64,000 bases of DNA from Saccharopolyspora sp. NFXS83 (GTDB lineage Bacteria; Actinomycetota; Actinomycetes; Mycobacteriales; Pseudonocardiaceae). The position numbers and the translations under genes were made by a program. Shown piece after piece: positions 17,821-27,546 of this stretch (its first letter is position 1; the number at the start of each line of letters is the position of its first letter). The notes beneath the pieces are model-generated. The model was given only the letters and a program-made list of their open reading frames with translations. It had not been told where the DNA came from and did no database searches. The stretch lies in the NCBI RefSeq assembly GCF_026241095.1, contig NZ_JAPFGB010000014.1, forward strand, positions 120,649-184,648, in the 5' to 3' direction.

Positions 17821-17846
17821 TGCGTTCAGCGATCCTTCCCCCGCGC

Positions 17847-18000
17847 CAGCGGCGGAGCCGCTGAGCAGTGACCGGCTTGAGCAAGGTGAGCACGGGCGGG
17901 TTCTCAGCTCGCGGGGACAGCGATTTCGTGGTGTAGGGGCCTACATCAGAAATCCAGAAATCGACCCCGCAGCGAGGACGCCGCAGAGGTTCCGCCACCC
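17847..18000. repeat. Dispersed repeat family B, copy 1
   Basis: It opens with a small hairpin CAGCGGC-GGA-GCCGCTG (17847-17863). The left arm GGGTTCTCAGCTCGCGGGGA and the right arm, which carries CCCCGCAGCGAGGACGCC and ends GAGGTTCCGCC, are inverted relative to each other, each flanked on the inside by a GATTTC/GAAATC pair. The centre holds TGTAGGGGCCTACA. It lies in the non-coding space between two convergent genes (apnO and the CitE-like gene). Related copies are at 34104, 49308, 53339 and 63976. Confidence 0.75.
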
Positions 18001-18043
18001 GGACACCTGCGCAGACCCGGTTCGCAGACAGGATCTGAGGTTC

Positions 18044-18913
18044 CTACGCAGGGCTGAGGGTGTCGACGGATTGGTTCCGGCGGAGGTAGCGGCGGGCTCG
18101 GTGGGCGAGGGCGTCGTCGACCGCCTCGCCCGCCAGCTCCCCGCCGCCGGAGGCGTAGAGCGACATGACCTGGTGCGCCCAGGTCAGCTGGTCCTCCGTC
18201 GGGGCGAAGGCGGTGTTGATCGCGCGGACCTGCTTGGGGTGGATCGCGGCTTTCGCCGAGAATCCCAGCTTCGCGGCGCTGCGCGTCTCCTCCGCCAGAC
18301 CGATCTGGTCGCCGGAGTCGAAGAACGGGGCGTCGATGGCGACGACGTCCACGGCGTCGGCAGCGAGCACGATGGAGCCGCGCACGGACCGCAGCGACTC
18401 CCAGTCCCCGGCCGCGCCGAGGCTCGTGACCAGGCCCGCGGCACCGACCAGCACGGCCACCACCCGGTGCTGCGAAGCGAGGATGCGCGGCAGGTCCCGG
18501 ACGCCGCGCGCCGTTTCGATGAGCGGCACCAGCATCGTCCTGCTGCTCGCCTCGAACAGCAGGTTCTCGATGACGCCGAGCGCGCCCGCCGACTCCATCT
18601 TCGGCAGCACCAGCACGTCCGGCGCGACGCTCGCGGAGATCAGCGCGGTGAGGTCGGCCAGTCCGGCGGCCGTCGACGCCGAGTTGATCCGCACCGCGGT
18701 CACCAGGTCCTCGCGCCGCGCGGTGGTCACGTGGTCGATGACCATGCCGCGGGCGATCGCCTCGTCCTCGGGCAGCACCGACTCTTCGAGGTCGAGGATC
18801 ACCGCGTCGGCCCCGTTGCTCGCGGCCGAGTCGAAGAGTTCCGGTTTCGTGCCGGGTGTGTACATCCAGCTGCGCGCGGCGCGCACGGCGGTTTCCACAT
18901 CGCCTTCGATCAT
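18044..18913 (-). CDS. CitE-like CoA ester lyase (HpcH/HpaI aldolase family)
   Basis: 289 residues from ATG 18913 with GGGGGGAG upstream. It has the CitE/malyl-CoA lyase TIM barrel: RSWMYTPGTKPELFDSAASN, then GADAVILDLEESVLPEDE (metal and CoA region), TAVRINS, VLVLPKMESA, MLVPLIETARGVRDLP and a C-terminal KAAIHPKQVRAIN. These enzymes cleave or hydrolyse (S)-citramalyl-CoA, malyl-CoA or beta-methylmalyl-CoA. It stands alone on the minus strand, convergent with the apionate operon, so its substrate is not indicated by neighbours. The family call is firm; the substrate is not. Confidence 0.85.
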   Translation of the reverse strand: MIEGDVETAVRAARSWMYTPGTKPELFDSAASNGADAVILDLEESVLPEDEAIARGMVIDHVTTARREDLVTAVRINSASTAAGLADLTALISASVAPDVLVLPKMESAGALGVIENLLFEASSRTMLVPLIETARGVRDLPRILASQHRVVAVLVGAAGLVTSLGAAGDWESLRSVRGSIVLAADAVDVVAIDAPFFDSGDQIGLAEETRSAAKLGFSAKAAIHPKQVRAINTAFAPTEDQLTWAHQVMSLYASGGGELAGEAVDDALAHRARRYLRRNQSVDTLSPA

Positions 18914-19325
18914 GTCCGCTCCCCCCAGATCGGCCGAATCCGACGGTACGAGCCGATCGGATCGACTGCCATTCGGCGACCGGTTCGATTCATCCGCTCC
19001 GGGGATGCACCCCACCCTCGTGGTGGTTCCGGGAAATCCCCCGGTGTGCCAGGCACTTCCCTCGTTCAGGTGGTGGCGAACGAGGACGTGACGTGTCCCG
19101 AACCCGAGTCGAACCGGCTCCATCGCGTCGGTTGATCACGCGTTTTCGTTGTTCTCCAACGTTCACCACTCCCCACTCAGGACACAGTGGACAGTGATCG
19201 GAACGATCTCCCGTTCACCCGCAACGCGGTCCGCGGACGCCTCCCGGCGGAGTGCTTTCGTTGACGCGTCGATCACCCGTGGCTACGCTCGGTGGCCTAC
19301 TGGCGGGGGAATGCAGTTCAACTGA
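18914..19325. other. Intergenic region between divergent CitE-like and P-loop NTPase genes
   Basis: 412 bases. No tRNA, repeat copy or coding frame that I can support. It must hold promoters for both flanking genes, but I see no near-consensus -35/-10 pair. Confidence 0.5.
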
Positions 19326-21341
19326 ATGAGTCGGGGGACTTACGTGGCACTGCGCGCAACCGGGGACAGACCGGGTGTAGGGGGGCACCTCTTCGGCCGG
19401 GAACCTGCGATGCTCCTGGTGCGGGAGTTCGCCGACCGCCCCCGCCACGGAGGACGGGCTCGCAGCAGACCGCTGCCGGTGCTGCTGTTCACCGGGCCGC
19501 GCGGCAGCGGAAAGACCGCTTTCCTCGCCGCCCTCGCGCACCGCCTCGAACGGCACGTGCCGCATGCGCACCTCGACTGCGACGGGCTCGGCTCGATCCG
19601 GGACACGCTCTCGTCGATCGCCTACGAGCTCAACCGCACCGATGCCGGGCACGACCGGATCGCGTTCCCCCGCTTCATCACGGGGCAGATCGTCGCCGAG
19701 CAGGACCTCGACGGCACCGATCCCGCCCTCGCGCGGGCGCAGGCCGAGCAGGCGCTCGCCGAACACCGCGGCGGCGATCGGTTGCGGAACTTCCTGGCCC
19801 AGCTGGCGCCGGACGCGTCGGGCGAGCACCGGACCGCTGCCGGGCACCACGTTCCCGACCTGCTGCTGCGGGGGCTCGTGTCCTGGCGCCGCGGACGCCG
19901 GGTGCTGCTCGGCGAGGGCCAGGACTGGTTCGGACACCAGGACCGCGGCCTGACCCGCGACCCGCTCGACGTGCTGACCGACCTGAACCGGCGGGCGCGC
20001 GAACCGGAGGACTCCGACGGCGCGAGCGAGGCGGGCGAACTGCTGTGGGCGGCGTTCCTCGCCGACCTGCGCGAGAACTTCGACCGCGGCAACCGCGGTG
20101 CCCGCCGCCCGCTGAACTGCGTGGTGCTGCTGGACAACGTGGACTCGCCCGCCGCCAAGATGCTGCTCGACGGCCTGGTCCAGGCGCGCAGGCAGTACGC
20201 CGCACACGTCCCGGACGGCTCCGACCCGCTGACCTTGGTGGCCACCAGCCGCGGAAAGCGCTCCGGGGCGGTGATCGCGTCCGGCGAATCCGCGCCCATG
20301 CGCGAGCTCGACGAGTTCGACCTGACCCGCGACGAGCCGTACTACTCGGATTATGCCGAGCAGGGCCAGAAACCGTGGTACCCGGTCCGGCTGCGCGATC
20401 TCGCGCTCGACGAGATCGCCAACATGGTCGACGAGCTCGGCCGCTACGCGGGCAACCAGAAGCGGCGCGTCAGCGACACCGTTTTCCGCTTCACGCGCGG
20501 ACATCCGGGTTCCACCCGTCACGTGCTGGACGCGATCCAAGCGCACGCCGCTGACCCGATCGACCTGCGCGACCTGCTCCCTCCGGCGGAACTCGGCGCC
20601 GCGCAACAAGATCCGGCCATCGCCGTGCACGGGCCCGTCGCGCGGTTCCTCGCCGGCACTCCCGGTGAGGCCGTCAACGACCTCATCACCTGCTCGGCCG
20701 CGCGGACCCAGGACGAGGCGGAGCGGCTCGTGGCGCGAAGCGAGCTCGTCGCCGCGCGGGGCGGGCGATCGGTGTTCGCTCCGGAACTGTGGGTTCCCGA
20801 CGACGGCGTGGACAACGTGCTGCCGCCGGTGCTGCGCAGGTTGCTGCTGCGCGAGCTCGCCGCTCGCGCACCGGAGGACGCCGCGGACTGGACCAAGGTG
20901 CACACCTGGCTCAGCCAGGATCATGCCGAGAACGGCGACGAAGTCGGCGAGCTCTACCACGCGCTCGCCGCCGGCGAGGTCGAGTTCGTGGCACGCCGGC
21001 TCGCGGCGCTGCTCCCCTACAGCGACTTGACGATCTGGCTGGACATGCTGGCCGGGAGCACCGCGGCGCCGAACCGCCTGGATCACGACGACGCCCAGTT
21101 GGACCTGGTGCGGTCGCTGACGGACTGGACGCATCCGGGCAGCGTCCCGCTGGCACCGGTCGCCCGGCTGGTGGCGGCGCTGTGGATCGACGCGGACCCG
21201 CTGGGCGACGGCAGGCGCCACTCGCTCTACCTGGAGATCGCCGCCTGCTACGACGAGATCGCGCCGTTCTCCGGCAGCGGTCTGGCGACGTTGCGCGCCG
21301 AATCCGAGAAGTACCGCAGGTGGTCCGAACTGACGGATTGA
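19326..21341 (+). CDS. Large P-loop NTPase (STAND/AAA-like), partner of a periplasmic-binding-like protein
   Basis: 671 residues. Walker A GPRGSGKT at 57-64 is followed by a Walker B-like LNCVVLLDNVDS near 258-269 and a sensor-like TLVATSRGK. Long helical regions fill the C-terminal half, with no recognisable effector, nuclease or repeat domain and no membrane segment. The layout resembles signal-transduction STAND ATPases. It is followed 20 bases later by a membrane-anchored type 1 periplasmic-binding-fold protein, and the pair looks like one operon. Adjacent gene pairs of this kind occur in actinomycetes, but I know of no assigned function. Start: ATG 19326; an upstream GTG is possible. Confidence 0.6.
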   Translation: MSRGTYVALRATGDRPGVGGHLFGREPAMLLVREFADRPRHGGRARSRPLPVLLFTGPRGSGKTAFLAALAHRLERHVPHAHLDCDGLGSIRDTLSSIAYELNRTDAGHDRIAFPRFITGQIVAEQDLDGTDPALARAQAEQALAEHRGGDRLRNFLAQLAPDASGEHRTAAGHHVPDLLLRGLVSWRRGRRVLLGEGQDWFGHQDRGLTRDPLDVLTDLNRRAREPEDSDGASEAGELLWAAFLADLRENFDRGNRGARRPLNCVVLLDNVDSPAAKMLLDGLVQARRQYAAHVPDGSDPLTLVATSRGKRSGAVIASGESAPMRELDEFDLTRDEPYYSDYAEQGQKPWYPVRLRDLALDEIANMVDELGRYAGNQKRRVSDTVFRFTRGHPGSTRHVLDAIQAHAADPIDLRDLLPPAELGAAQQDPAIAVHGPVARFLAGTPGEAVNDLITCSAARTQDEAERLVARSELVAARGGRSVFAPELWVPDDGVDNVLPPVLRRLLLRELAARAPEDAADWTKVHTWLSQDHAENGDEVGELYHALAAGEVEFVARRLAALLPYSDLTIWLDMLAGSTAAPNRLDHDDAQLDLVRSLTDWTHPGSVPLAPVARLVAALWIDADPLGDGRRHSLYLEIAACYDEIAPFSGSGLATLRAESEKYRRWSELTD

Positions 21342-21361
21342 CGCCGGACGAAAGGAACAGC

Positions 21362-22837
21362 GTGAGCTTCGAAACGCCACCACGCCCTCGATGGCTCCTA
21401 CGGGTCTCGCTGGCGCTGGGAACCGTGCTCGTCCTCGTGCTCGGCGTCGTCGCGGTCGTCGGGTTCGTGCAGCGGTGCGGCACCGACGTGTGGCACGCGG
21501 GCGACGACCGCGAATGCGTCGGGGTGACCGACGGTTCGTTCCCGTTCTCCCCCGAACTGGCCGACGTCGAGGGCAAGATCCTGGCCGAGAACAGGAAGGC
21601 CGCGGACGCTCCCCAGTACGTGACCGTGGCAGTGCTGATGCCGATGACGGCCGAACCCGACGACAGCCTTTCCACGTCGCAGATCCGCGAATACCTCCAA
21701 GGCGCCTACATCGCGCAACAAGTGGCGAACCGCGACGCGCACGGCCTGAAGATCCAGCTGGCGCTGGCGAACGAGGGGCGCGGCGAACACGCTTGGGACC
21801 AGGTGACCGATCAGCTGCTCGACATGGTCGACGTGCCGGGAGAAGTCGATGCGCAGGCGAACCTGGTCGCCGTGACCGGGCTCGGGGTCAGCACCACTGA
21901 AACGGTGAAGGGCGTGCGCAAGTTGGGCGACGCGGGCGTGCCGATGGTCGGCTACCTCAGCGCGGACGGGTTCAACAACACCTCCGAGGCTTTCGGCGAT
22001 CCCCTCCGCAACTTGACCCGCGTATCACCGAGCCTGGCGAACGAGGTGGCCACCCTCACCGCCTACCTCGACAAGACCGGGACGCGACCGTCCAGGGCAC
22101 TGCTCGTCCGCGACGACAACGACAACGACTACTACACCGGGGACCTGCGCACGAACTTCGAGGAGCAGTTCCAGGCGGGGAGTGCCGACGAGCTGGCCGT
22201 CAGCCCGTACACCGGTGGGCAGGACCCGTACAACCTCAACACCAAATTCGACCGCATCGCGGGCCGGCTGTGCGAGGACGACGAATTGAACACCGTGCTG
22301 TACGCGGGTCGCAGCAACCTGCTCCCCGACTTCGTCGAGCAGATCAGCAAGCGCACCTGCCCCAAGGACAAGGAGATCACCGTCCTGACCGGGTCCGAGT
22401 CGACCGATCTGCCCAAGCCCCCGCCGAACGCCCCTACCGCGGTGTCGGTGCTGTACGCGTCGGTGTCGGATCCAGCCGCGCTGGGGCACCCGGACAACCG
22501 CTTCCAGTCGCAGTACCTGGATTTCACGGATGCGCTGCGGCAACGGTTCGGCGACGGGGTCGACGAGTCCAATTGGACCGTGATGGGACACGACGTGACG
22601 CTGACCTCGATCACCGCCGCCAAGCTCTCCGTCGAGCAGGACGACTTCGTTCCGAGCGCGACCGACGTCCGGGACAGCCTGATGGGGCTCAACTACCCCC
22701 GCAACGACGTGACCGGGGCCAGCGGGCGGTTCCACCTCAACGACTCCGGTGATCGGGTCAGCGGCACGATTCCGGTGTTGCGGCGCGACAAGACGGGGCA
22801 CGTGGAGGTGCTGGACCTCGGCGGGCTCGATGGCTGA
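21362..22837 (+). CDS. Membrane-anchored type 1 periplasmic-binding-fold protein
   Basis: 491 residues from GTG 21362, after AAAGGAACAG. A single membrane helix at about 12-33 (LLRVSLALGTVLVLVLGVV) puts the rest outside the cell. The body resembles branched-chain amino-acid/receptor-type ligand-binding proteins: VTVAVLMPMTAEPDD, YLQGAYIAQQVANRDAHGLK, LVAVTGLGVSTTETVKG, GVPMVGYLSADGFNN and LTRVSPSLANEVATLTAYL. There is no lipobox and no transporter permease nearby, so it is more likely a sensor than a transport protein. It pairs with the NTPase upstream, suggesting ligand sensing outside and NTPase action inside, though no physical link is visible. Confidence 0.7.
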   Translation: MSFETPPRPRWLLRVSLALGTVLVLVLGVVAVVGFVQRCGTDVWHAGDDRECVGVTDGSFPFSPELADVEGKILAENRKAADAPQYVTVAVLMPMTAEPDDSLSTSQIREYLQGAYIAQQVANRDAHGLKIQLALANEGRGEHAWDQVTDQLLDMVDVPGEVDAQANLVAVTGLGVSTTETVKGVRKLGDAGVPMVGYLSADGFNNTSEAFGDPLRNLTRVSPSLANEVATLTAYLDKTGTRPSRALLVRDDNDNDYYTGDLRTNFEEQFQAGSADELAVSPYTGGQDPYNLNTKFDRIAGRLCEDDELNTVLYAGRSNLLPDFVEQISKRTCPKDKEITVLTGSESTDLPKPPPNAPTAVSVLYASVSDPAALGHPDNRFQSQYLDFTDALRQRFGDGVDESNWTVMGHDVTLTSITAAKLSVEQDDFVPSATDVRDSLMGLNYPRNDVTGASGRFHLNDSGDRVSGTIPVLRRDKTGHVEVLDLGGLDG

Positions 22838-22878
22838 GACGACCCCCGTCGCCACCGGCCGCTGGGTAGCCTCGCGAC

Positions 22879-23895
22879 GTGGTCACCGTTGAGCGTGCGC
22901 AGGTCCTGGCCGACGAAGTGCTGTTCCCCGCCGCATCCGCGGTCGACGCCGGAGGCGAGGGGCCGCGCAGCCACTTCGACCTGCTGGCCGCGGAGGGCTT
23001 CTACGGCCTCACGGCACCGCCGGAGCGCGGTGGTCCCGGCCTGAGCCTCGTCGACTCCGCGCGGGTCTTCGAGGCGCTGGCCGGGGGCTGCCTGACGACC
23101 GCGTTCGTCTGGGCCCAGCACCACGGGGTGGTGCACGGGGTCGCCACCGCCGACCGCGCCGAACTGCGGGAACGCTACTTCGCGGACCTGGTGCGCGGCG
23201 CGGTGCGCGGTGGCGTGTCGTTCGCGGGCGCGGTCCCGCAGCCACCTCGGCTGCACGCGGTGCCCGTCGACGGCGGCTACCGGCTCGACGGCGAGGCACC
23301 GTTCGTCAGCGGCTGGGGGCTGGTGGACGTGCTGCAGCTGTCGGCGCGCCAGGACGACCTCGTCGTCAACGGGCTCGTCGAAGCGCGGCCCGGCACCGGG
23401 ATCCGCGTCGAACCGCTCGCACTCGTCGCGGCGCAGGCGACTTCGACGGTGCGGCTGTGGTTCGAGGACTTCTTCCTGCCCGCCGAGCGGGTGCTCGGTG
23501 TGCTCCCGCACGCCGAGGTGCTGACCGCGCAGGCCCGCGGTTCCTGGCTCAACGGCGCGCTCCCGCTCGGGTTGGCCGGGCGCTGCGCGCGACTCATCGC
23601 CGACGCCGGACGGCCACACGTCGCCGAGCGGCTGGAGGCGCAACGGGACGGTGCGCGCGAGGAGCTCAACGCGGCGTTCGCGGCGGGCGCGGACATCGCC
23701 CCGGCCCGCGCCGCCGCGGCCGATCTCGCGCTGCGCGCGGCCGGGGCGCTCGTGACGGCGGCCGGGAGTTCTGCGCTGCTCGCGGGCGCCCACGGGCAGC
23801 GGCTGGTGCGCGAGGCGACGTTCACCCTGGTCGCCGCCTCCCGGCCGACGATCAAGGACGGCACCCTCGACCTGCTGTCCGGTGGTGCGCGGTGA
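22879..23895 (+). CDS. Acyl-CoA dehydrogenase-like flavoprotein
   Basis: 338 residues from GTG 22879, somewhat shorter than typical acyl-CoA dehydrogenases (about 380). The N-terminal helical part (ALAGGCLTTAFVWAQHHGVVHG), the beta domain (GYRLDGEAPFVSGWGLVDVLQL, FFLPAERVLGVLPHAEVL) and a C-terminal helical part (LRAAGALVTAAGSSALLAG) are all recognisable. The last helices carrying the usual catalytic Glu appear reduced, so it may be a monooxygenase-type or regulatory family member rather than a true dehydrogenase. It starts 41 bases after the periplasmic-binding-fold gene and may or may not share its transcript. Confidence 0.7.
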   Translation: MVTVERAQVLADEVLFPAASAVDAGGEGPRSHFDLLAAEGFYGLTAPPERGGPGLSLVDSARVFEALAGGCLTTAFVWAQHHGVVHGVATADRAELRERYFADLVRGAVRGGVSFAGAVPQPPRLHAVPVDGGYRLDGEAPFVSGWGLVDVLQLSARQDDLVVNGLVEARPGTGIRVEPLALVAAQATSTVRLWFEDFFLPAERVLGVLPHAEVLTAQARGSWLNGALPLGLAGRCARLIADAGRPHVAERLEAQRDGAREELNAAFAAGADIAPARAAAADLALRAAGALVTAAGSSALLAGAHGQRLVREATFTLVAASRPTIKDGTLDLLSGGAR

Positions 23896-23942
23896 AGCGG
23901 GTCGCCTCGCTCGTCCGCTGACGGCACCGAAGCCGGCGCGGG

Positions 23943-24665
23943 TCAGCCGCGGTGGCTCTCGATGAGCTTGTGCAGACGGATGAGGACGTCGACCTGGGCG
24001 GGGTTGTAGAGCTCGACCAGTCCTCGGCCCACTGCCGATATCGCCAGCGCCTCGCCCCCTTGCCCCGTCGTGACCGGGTTCTTCAGCGACGGGTGGTCGG
24101 TGAACTGCCGGATGACCTCCGGCGCTAAGCGTTCGGCCACCTGCTGCCGCGCCTGTTCGCTCGCGTCCGCGGGCAGGTTGTCGAACTCCTCGTCGACCGC
24201 GCTGCGGGGAGCCGCGTGCAACTGCCGCAACGCCGCCATCTCCGTCGGCCCGAGGATCTGGGCGCAGATCATCAGGAAGGAGCGGTCGGCGGCGGTCATC
24301 TCGCGGGCGAACGCGTCGAAACCCGCCGGCACGTCACCCGAAGTCCGGTGTTCGAGGAGCACGGCGAGCTCTTGCCGCATCCGCTGCTGGCGGTTGATGC
24401 TGGCCGCGAGCTCCGCGTCGAGGGCGCGCAGCGCCTGCTCCGCGTTCTCCCCCGCCTCCTCCACCGCCGAGATGTCGGACAGCGGCACGCCGAGATCGAC
24501 GAGACGGCGGATCCGCAGCAGCCGGATGAGGTGCGTGACCCCGTACTGCTTGTACCCGTTCGTCGAGCGTTCCGGCTCGTCCAGCAGCCCGATCTTGTGG
24601 TAGTGCCGGACCGTCTTCAGCGTCGTGCCGGCGAGCTCCGCCACCTGGCGCGTGCTCCATCCCAC
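23943..24665 (-). CDS. MerR-family transcriptional regulator
   Basis: 240 residues starting at GTG with a strong GCAGGAGGGGG upstream. The N-terminal MerR helix-turn-helix reads WSTRQVAELAGTTLKTVRHY, followed by HKIGLLDEPERSTNGYKQYG and LIRLLRIRRLVDLGVPLSDI. A coiled-coil dimer helix follows (about 75-110). The C-terminal domain (about 110-240) has no cysteine cluster, so it senses an organic ligand rather than a metal. It lies convergent to the acyl-CoA dehydrogenase gene and upstream of, and parallel to, nothing obvious; its target is unknown. Confidence 0.88.
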   Translation of the reverse strand: MGWSTRQVAELAGTTLKTVRHYHKIGLLDEPERSTNGYKQYGVTHLIRLLRIRRLVDLGVPLSDISAVEEAGENAEQALRALDAELAASINRQQRMRQELAVLLEHRTSGDVPAGFDAFAREMTAADRSFLMICAQILGPTEMAALRQLHAAPRSAVDEEFDNLPADASEQARQQVAERLAPEVIRQFTDHPSLKNPVTTGQGGEALAISAVGRGLVELYNPAQVDVLIRLHKLIESHRG

Positions 24666-24805
24666 CGGATGCCCCCTCCTGCTTCGGGCTCGGGATCGAG
24701 CCGTCGGGTTCCTCCGGCAATGGAAAACCGTGCCCTCAGGTCACAGTCAAGCAGGAACTCGCGCGGGTGAGCGTGCCCCGGGGGCGGCCGTGCTCCGACG
24801 TGTCC

Positions 24806-25963
24806 TCAGCGCCCGGCCGTCGCACCGGCCCACGCCTCCGCCAGCAGCTCGAACGAGCGGAGCCGGTCCTGGTGGTCGTGCGTGATGGTGGTGATCAGCA
24901 GCTCGTCGGCGCCGGTGACCCGGCGGAGCACCTCCAAGCGTTCCACCACGGTGTCCGGGGAGCCGACGATGCGGGTCTGCACGCGATCGGCGACGACGGC
25001 GCGCTCGGGATCGGTCCAGGTGCGCCGGTCCGCCTCCGCCGGGGTCGGGTAGGGCTGGGCGCCGTCGCCGTAGCGGATGTCGTGCACCCACCCGGCGAAC
25101 GGTTTCGCCAGTTCCCGCGCGGTGGCGTCGTCGTCGGCGACCAGTACGTCCGCCGACACCACGAGGTACGGCCGGTCCAGCCGCGCGGAGGGCTCGAAGG
25201 AGTCGCGGTACGACGCGGCGGATTCGAGCACGGTGCTCGGCGTGACGTGGTAGTTCGACACGAACGGCAGTCCCAGCCGCCCGGCCGCGCGGGAGCTGGG
25301 CCCGGCGCTGGCGCCGAGCACCCACACCTGCAGCAGCGCCCGTTCCGCGGTGACCGCACGCGCTTCCTGCCCGTCGACGTCGCGGAAGGTGCCGTCGAGG
25401 AAGGCGAGCACGTCGCGCACCTGCTCGTCGTACTCCTGTCGTCCGGTGCCGCCGAGCAGCCGGGCGTGCGCTTCGAGCCGCTGCGCGCGGGCCCGCGACA
25501 GGGACCCGCCGCGGGCGGTGCGCGGCACGGGCAGCCCGTCGACGAGCACCGGTTCCGGCGGGGTCTCGGGAACGTCGTCCGGTTCCCGTTCGAGCGCGGC
25601 TTCGGCGAGCTCGACGAACTTCGCCAGGCCGGAGCGCCCGAGCCCGAGGTCGATCCGGTCCGGGTGTAGCTGGGCGATGGTGCCGAAGTCCTCCGCGACC
25701 TGCAGCGGGGTGTGCTGGCCGAGCAGCACCGCTCCGGAACCGACGCGGATGCGCCGGGTCGCGGCGGCCACGGACGCGATCAGCACCGCCGGGGAGGAGG
25801 ACGCGACCCCCGGCACCAAGTGGTGTTCGGCCAGCCAGAACCGCTGGTAGCCGTACCGCTCCACGTGCTGGGCGAGGTCGACGGTGTCCCGCAGAGCGCC
25901 CGCGGCGGTGCCGCCGGAGGGCACCGGTGCGAGGTCGAGGACCGAGAGCGGAACGGATGTCAT
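24806..25963 (-). CDS. LLM-class flavin-dependent oxidoreductase (luciferase-like)
   Basis: 385 residues from ATG 25963, placed 5 bases after GGAGG; a GTG one codon upstream is less well spaced. It begins [20 protein letters not shown], then [20 protein letters not shown], the signature of the MsnO8-type luciferase-like monooxygenase group, with [20 protein letters not shown] and [18 protein letters not shown] after it. Enzymes of this group use reduced F420 or FMN; which one is not visible. No flavin reductase lies nearby. It stands as a single gene downstream of tRNA-Cys on the same strand. Confidence 0.88.
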   Translation of the reverse strand: MTSVPLSVLDLAPVPSGGTAAGALRDTVDLAQHVERYGYQRFWLAEHHLVPGVASSSPAVLIASVAAATRRIRVGSGAVLLGQHTPLQVAEDFGTIAQLHPDRIDLGLGRSGLAKFVELAEAALEREPDDVPETPPEPVLVDGLPVPRTARGGSLSRARAQRLEAHARLLGGTGRQEYDEQVRDVLAFLDGTFRDVDGQEARAVTAERALLQVWVLGASAGPSSRAAGRLGLPFVSNYHVTPSTVLESAASYRDSFEPSARLDRPYLVVSADVLVADDDATARELAKPFAGWVHDIRYGDGAQPYPTPAEADRRTWTDPERAVVADRVQTRIVGSPDTVVERLEVLRRVTGADELLITTITHDHQDRLRSFELLAEAWAGATAGR

Positions 25964-26088
25964 CACTGCCTCCGTGTACCCGCTGCGCGCGGGTGGAACA
26001 GGCCGCTGGGGGACTTCGCCCGGAACGGCCGCGCCGAGAACGCGACGAGGCGCCGCGGGGACGCACGAGCTCGCCGGAGGGGAAAGGG

Positions 26089-26159
26089 AGGCGGAGACGG
26101 GATTCGAACCCGTGTGCAGGGCTTTGCAGGCCCTTACCTAGCCGCTCGGTCACTCCGCC
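26089..26159 (-). tRNA. tRNA-Cys (anticodon GCA)
   Basis: A full cloverleaf reads on the minus strand: acceptor GGCGGAG/CTCCGCC, D stem ACC/GGT, anticodon stem AGGGC/GCCCT with loop CTGCAAA (anticodon GCA), and T arm ACGGG-TTCGAAT-CCCGT. The discriminator base is U. CCA is not encoded. 71 bases long. Confidence 0.96.
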
Positions 26160-26484
26160 ACGATCCGATCCCGGCCACCGCGCCGGACGATCGGAGAACA
26201 AGTCCACACAGGACTGACAACGGCCGGGACAGGTACCGGCCGATCACCAGGGCGCTGCTCAGGGCAGCGCGGGGGCACAGATCGCGCTCGCGTGCCGCCG
26301 GAGATCGACGTGCAGGCGAGCGAAGAAGAACCGCGCCGCGACATCCACACCACGATTCTTGCCCCGCCCCCAGCCGTGGTCAACACCGCGAGCGGCCGTC
26401 CCACGGACTGGACGATCTTCCTCGGGACCGGGTTCGCACCGGCGGAGCACGACGTCCCTCCGCGGCGGCCTACGCTGGCCGGTG
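26160..26484. other. Intergenic region upstream of tRNA-Cys and the RluA gene
   Basis: 325 bases between two divergent transcripts. A small hairpin with arms CGGCCGG and CCGGCCG (26221-26242) is the only structure seen. No coding frame with support. Confidence 0.5.
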
Positions 26485-27411
26485 ATGCGACGCAAGCTGC
26501 GCTCCCCCCTGCCGCAACGCGACGGCCTCGACGCCGCGCGGATGCGCCTGCCGGACACCGGGGCGTGGCGGACGATGCGGGACCACCTCGTCGACCGGTT
26601 GCCGGTGGTTCCCGAGGAGGTCGACCGGATGCTGCGGGAACGACGCGTCGCGGCGGCCGACGGCAGCTTCGTCGACGCCGGCACGCCTTTCGCTCCGGGC
26701 GCGTTCCTGTGGATCCAGCGCGAACTGCCGGTGGAGACGCCGGTGCCGTTCGAACTCGACGTCCTGCACCGCGACGAGCACCTGCTGGCCGTGGACAAGC
26801 CGCACTTCCTGGCCACCACCCCGCGCGGCGGGCACGTCGCCGAGACGGCGCTGGTCCGGTTGCGCCGCGCGCTGGACCTGCCGGAGCTCAGCCCCGCGCA
26901 CCGGCTGGACCGCATGACGGCGGGTCTCGTGCTGTTCACGGTGCACGAAGCGGCCCGCCGGGAGTACCAGCTGCTGTTCCAGAACCGCTTGGTGCACAAG
27001 GAGTACGAGGCCATCGCCCACCACGATCCGGGGCGGGCCGTGCCGGCGGTCGTGCGCAGCAGGATCGTCAAGGAACGCGGCGTGCTCCAAGCCCGGGAGG
27101 TGCCGGGGCCGGTGAACGCGGAGACCCGCGTAGAACTCGTCGAGCACCGCGGCGCCGCCGCCCGCTACCGGCTGCTGCCCGCGACGGGGCGGACCCATCA
27201 GCTCCGCGTGCACCTGGCCTCGCTGGGCGCGCCGATCGTCGGCGACGACCTCTACCCGGCGGTGCGGGATCGCGCGCCGGACGACTTCGCGGATCCGTTG
27301 CGGCTGCTGGCGAAAATCCTCCGCTTCACCGATCCGATCACCGGTGTCGCGCGGCACTTCGAGAGCCGCCGCGCACTCGCCTGGCCCGGTGACGCACGGC
27401 CACCGCGGTAG
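26485..27411 (+). CDS. RluA-family RNA pseudouridine synthase
   Basis: 308 residues from ATG 26485 (a GTG immediately before is also possible; the longer frame upstream looks non-coding). The catalytic motif HRLDRMTAGLVLF carries the active-site Asp, and the other conserved parts are DRMLRERRVAAADG (S4-like region), VLHRDEHLLAVDKPHFLATT, HKEYEAIAH, YRLLPATGRTHQLRVHLASL and GDDLYP. Such enzymes convert uridine to pseudouridine in rRNA or tRNA. The target site cannot be told. Single gene. Confidence 0.92.
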   Translation: MRRKLRSPLPQRDGLDAARMRLPDTGAWRTMRDHLVDRLPVVPEEVDRMLRERRVAAADGSFVDAGTPFAPGAFLWIQRELPVETPVPFELDVLHRDEHLLAVDKPHFLATTPRGGHVAETALVRLRRALDLPELSPAHRLDRMTAGLVLFTVHEAARREYQLLFQNRLVHKEYEAIAHHDPGRAVPAVVRSRIVKERGVLQAREVPGPVNAETRVELVEHRGAAARYRLLPATGRTHQLRVHLASLGAPIVGDDLYPAVRDRAPDDFADPLRLLAKILRFTDPITGVARHFESRRALAWPGDARPPR

Positions 27412-27546
27412 CGCATGTGCGCCGATCGGGGCGAATTTGCAGCCAAGTTGATCAACAACGGCCGCCGGTGGCACCCGGTCGGCTAGCGTCCCGGCCCGAA
27501 CGATCGGCGGCCGAAGGGCCGATCCAGCGCCGGGAGGACCAGGCCC

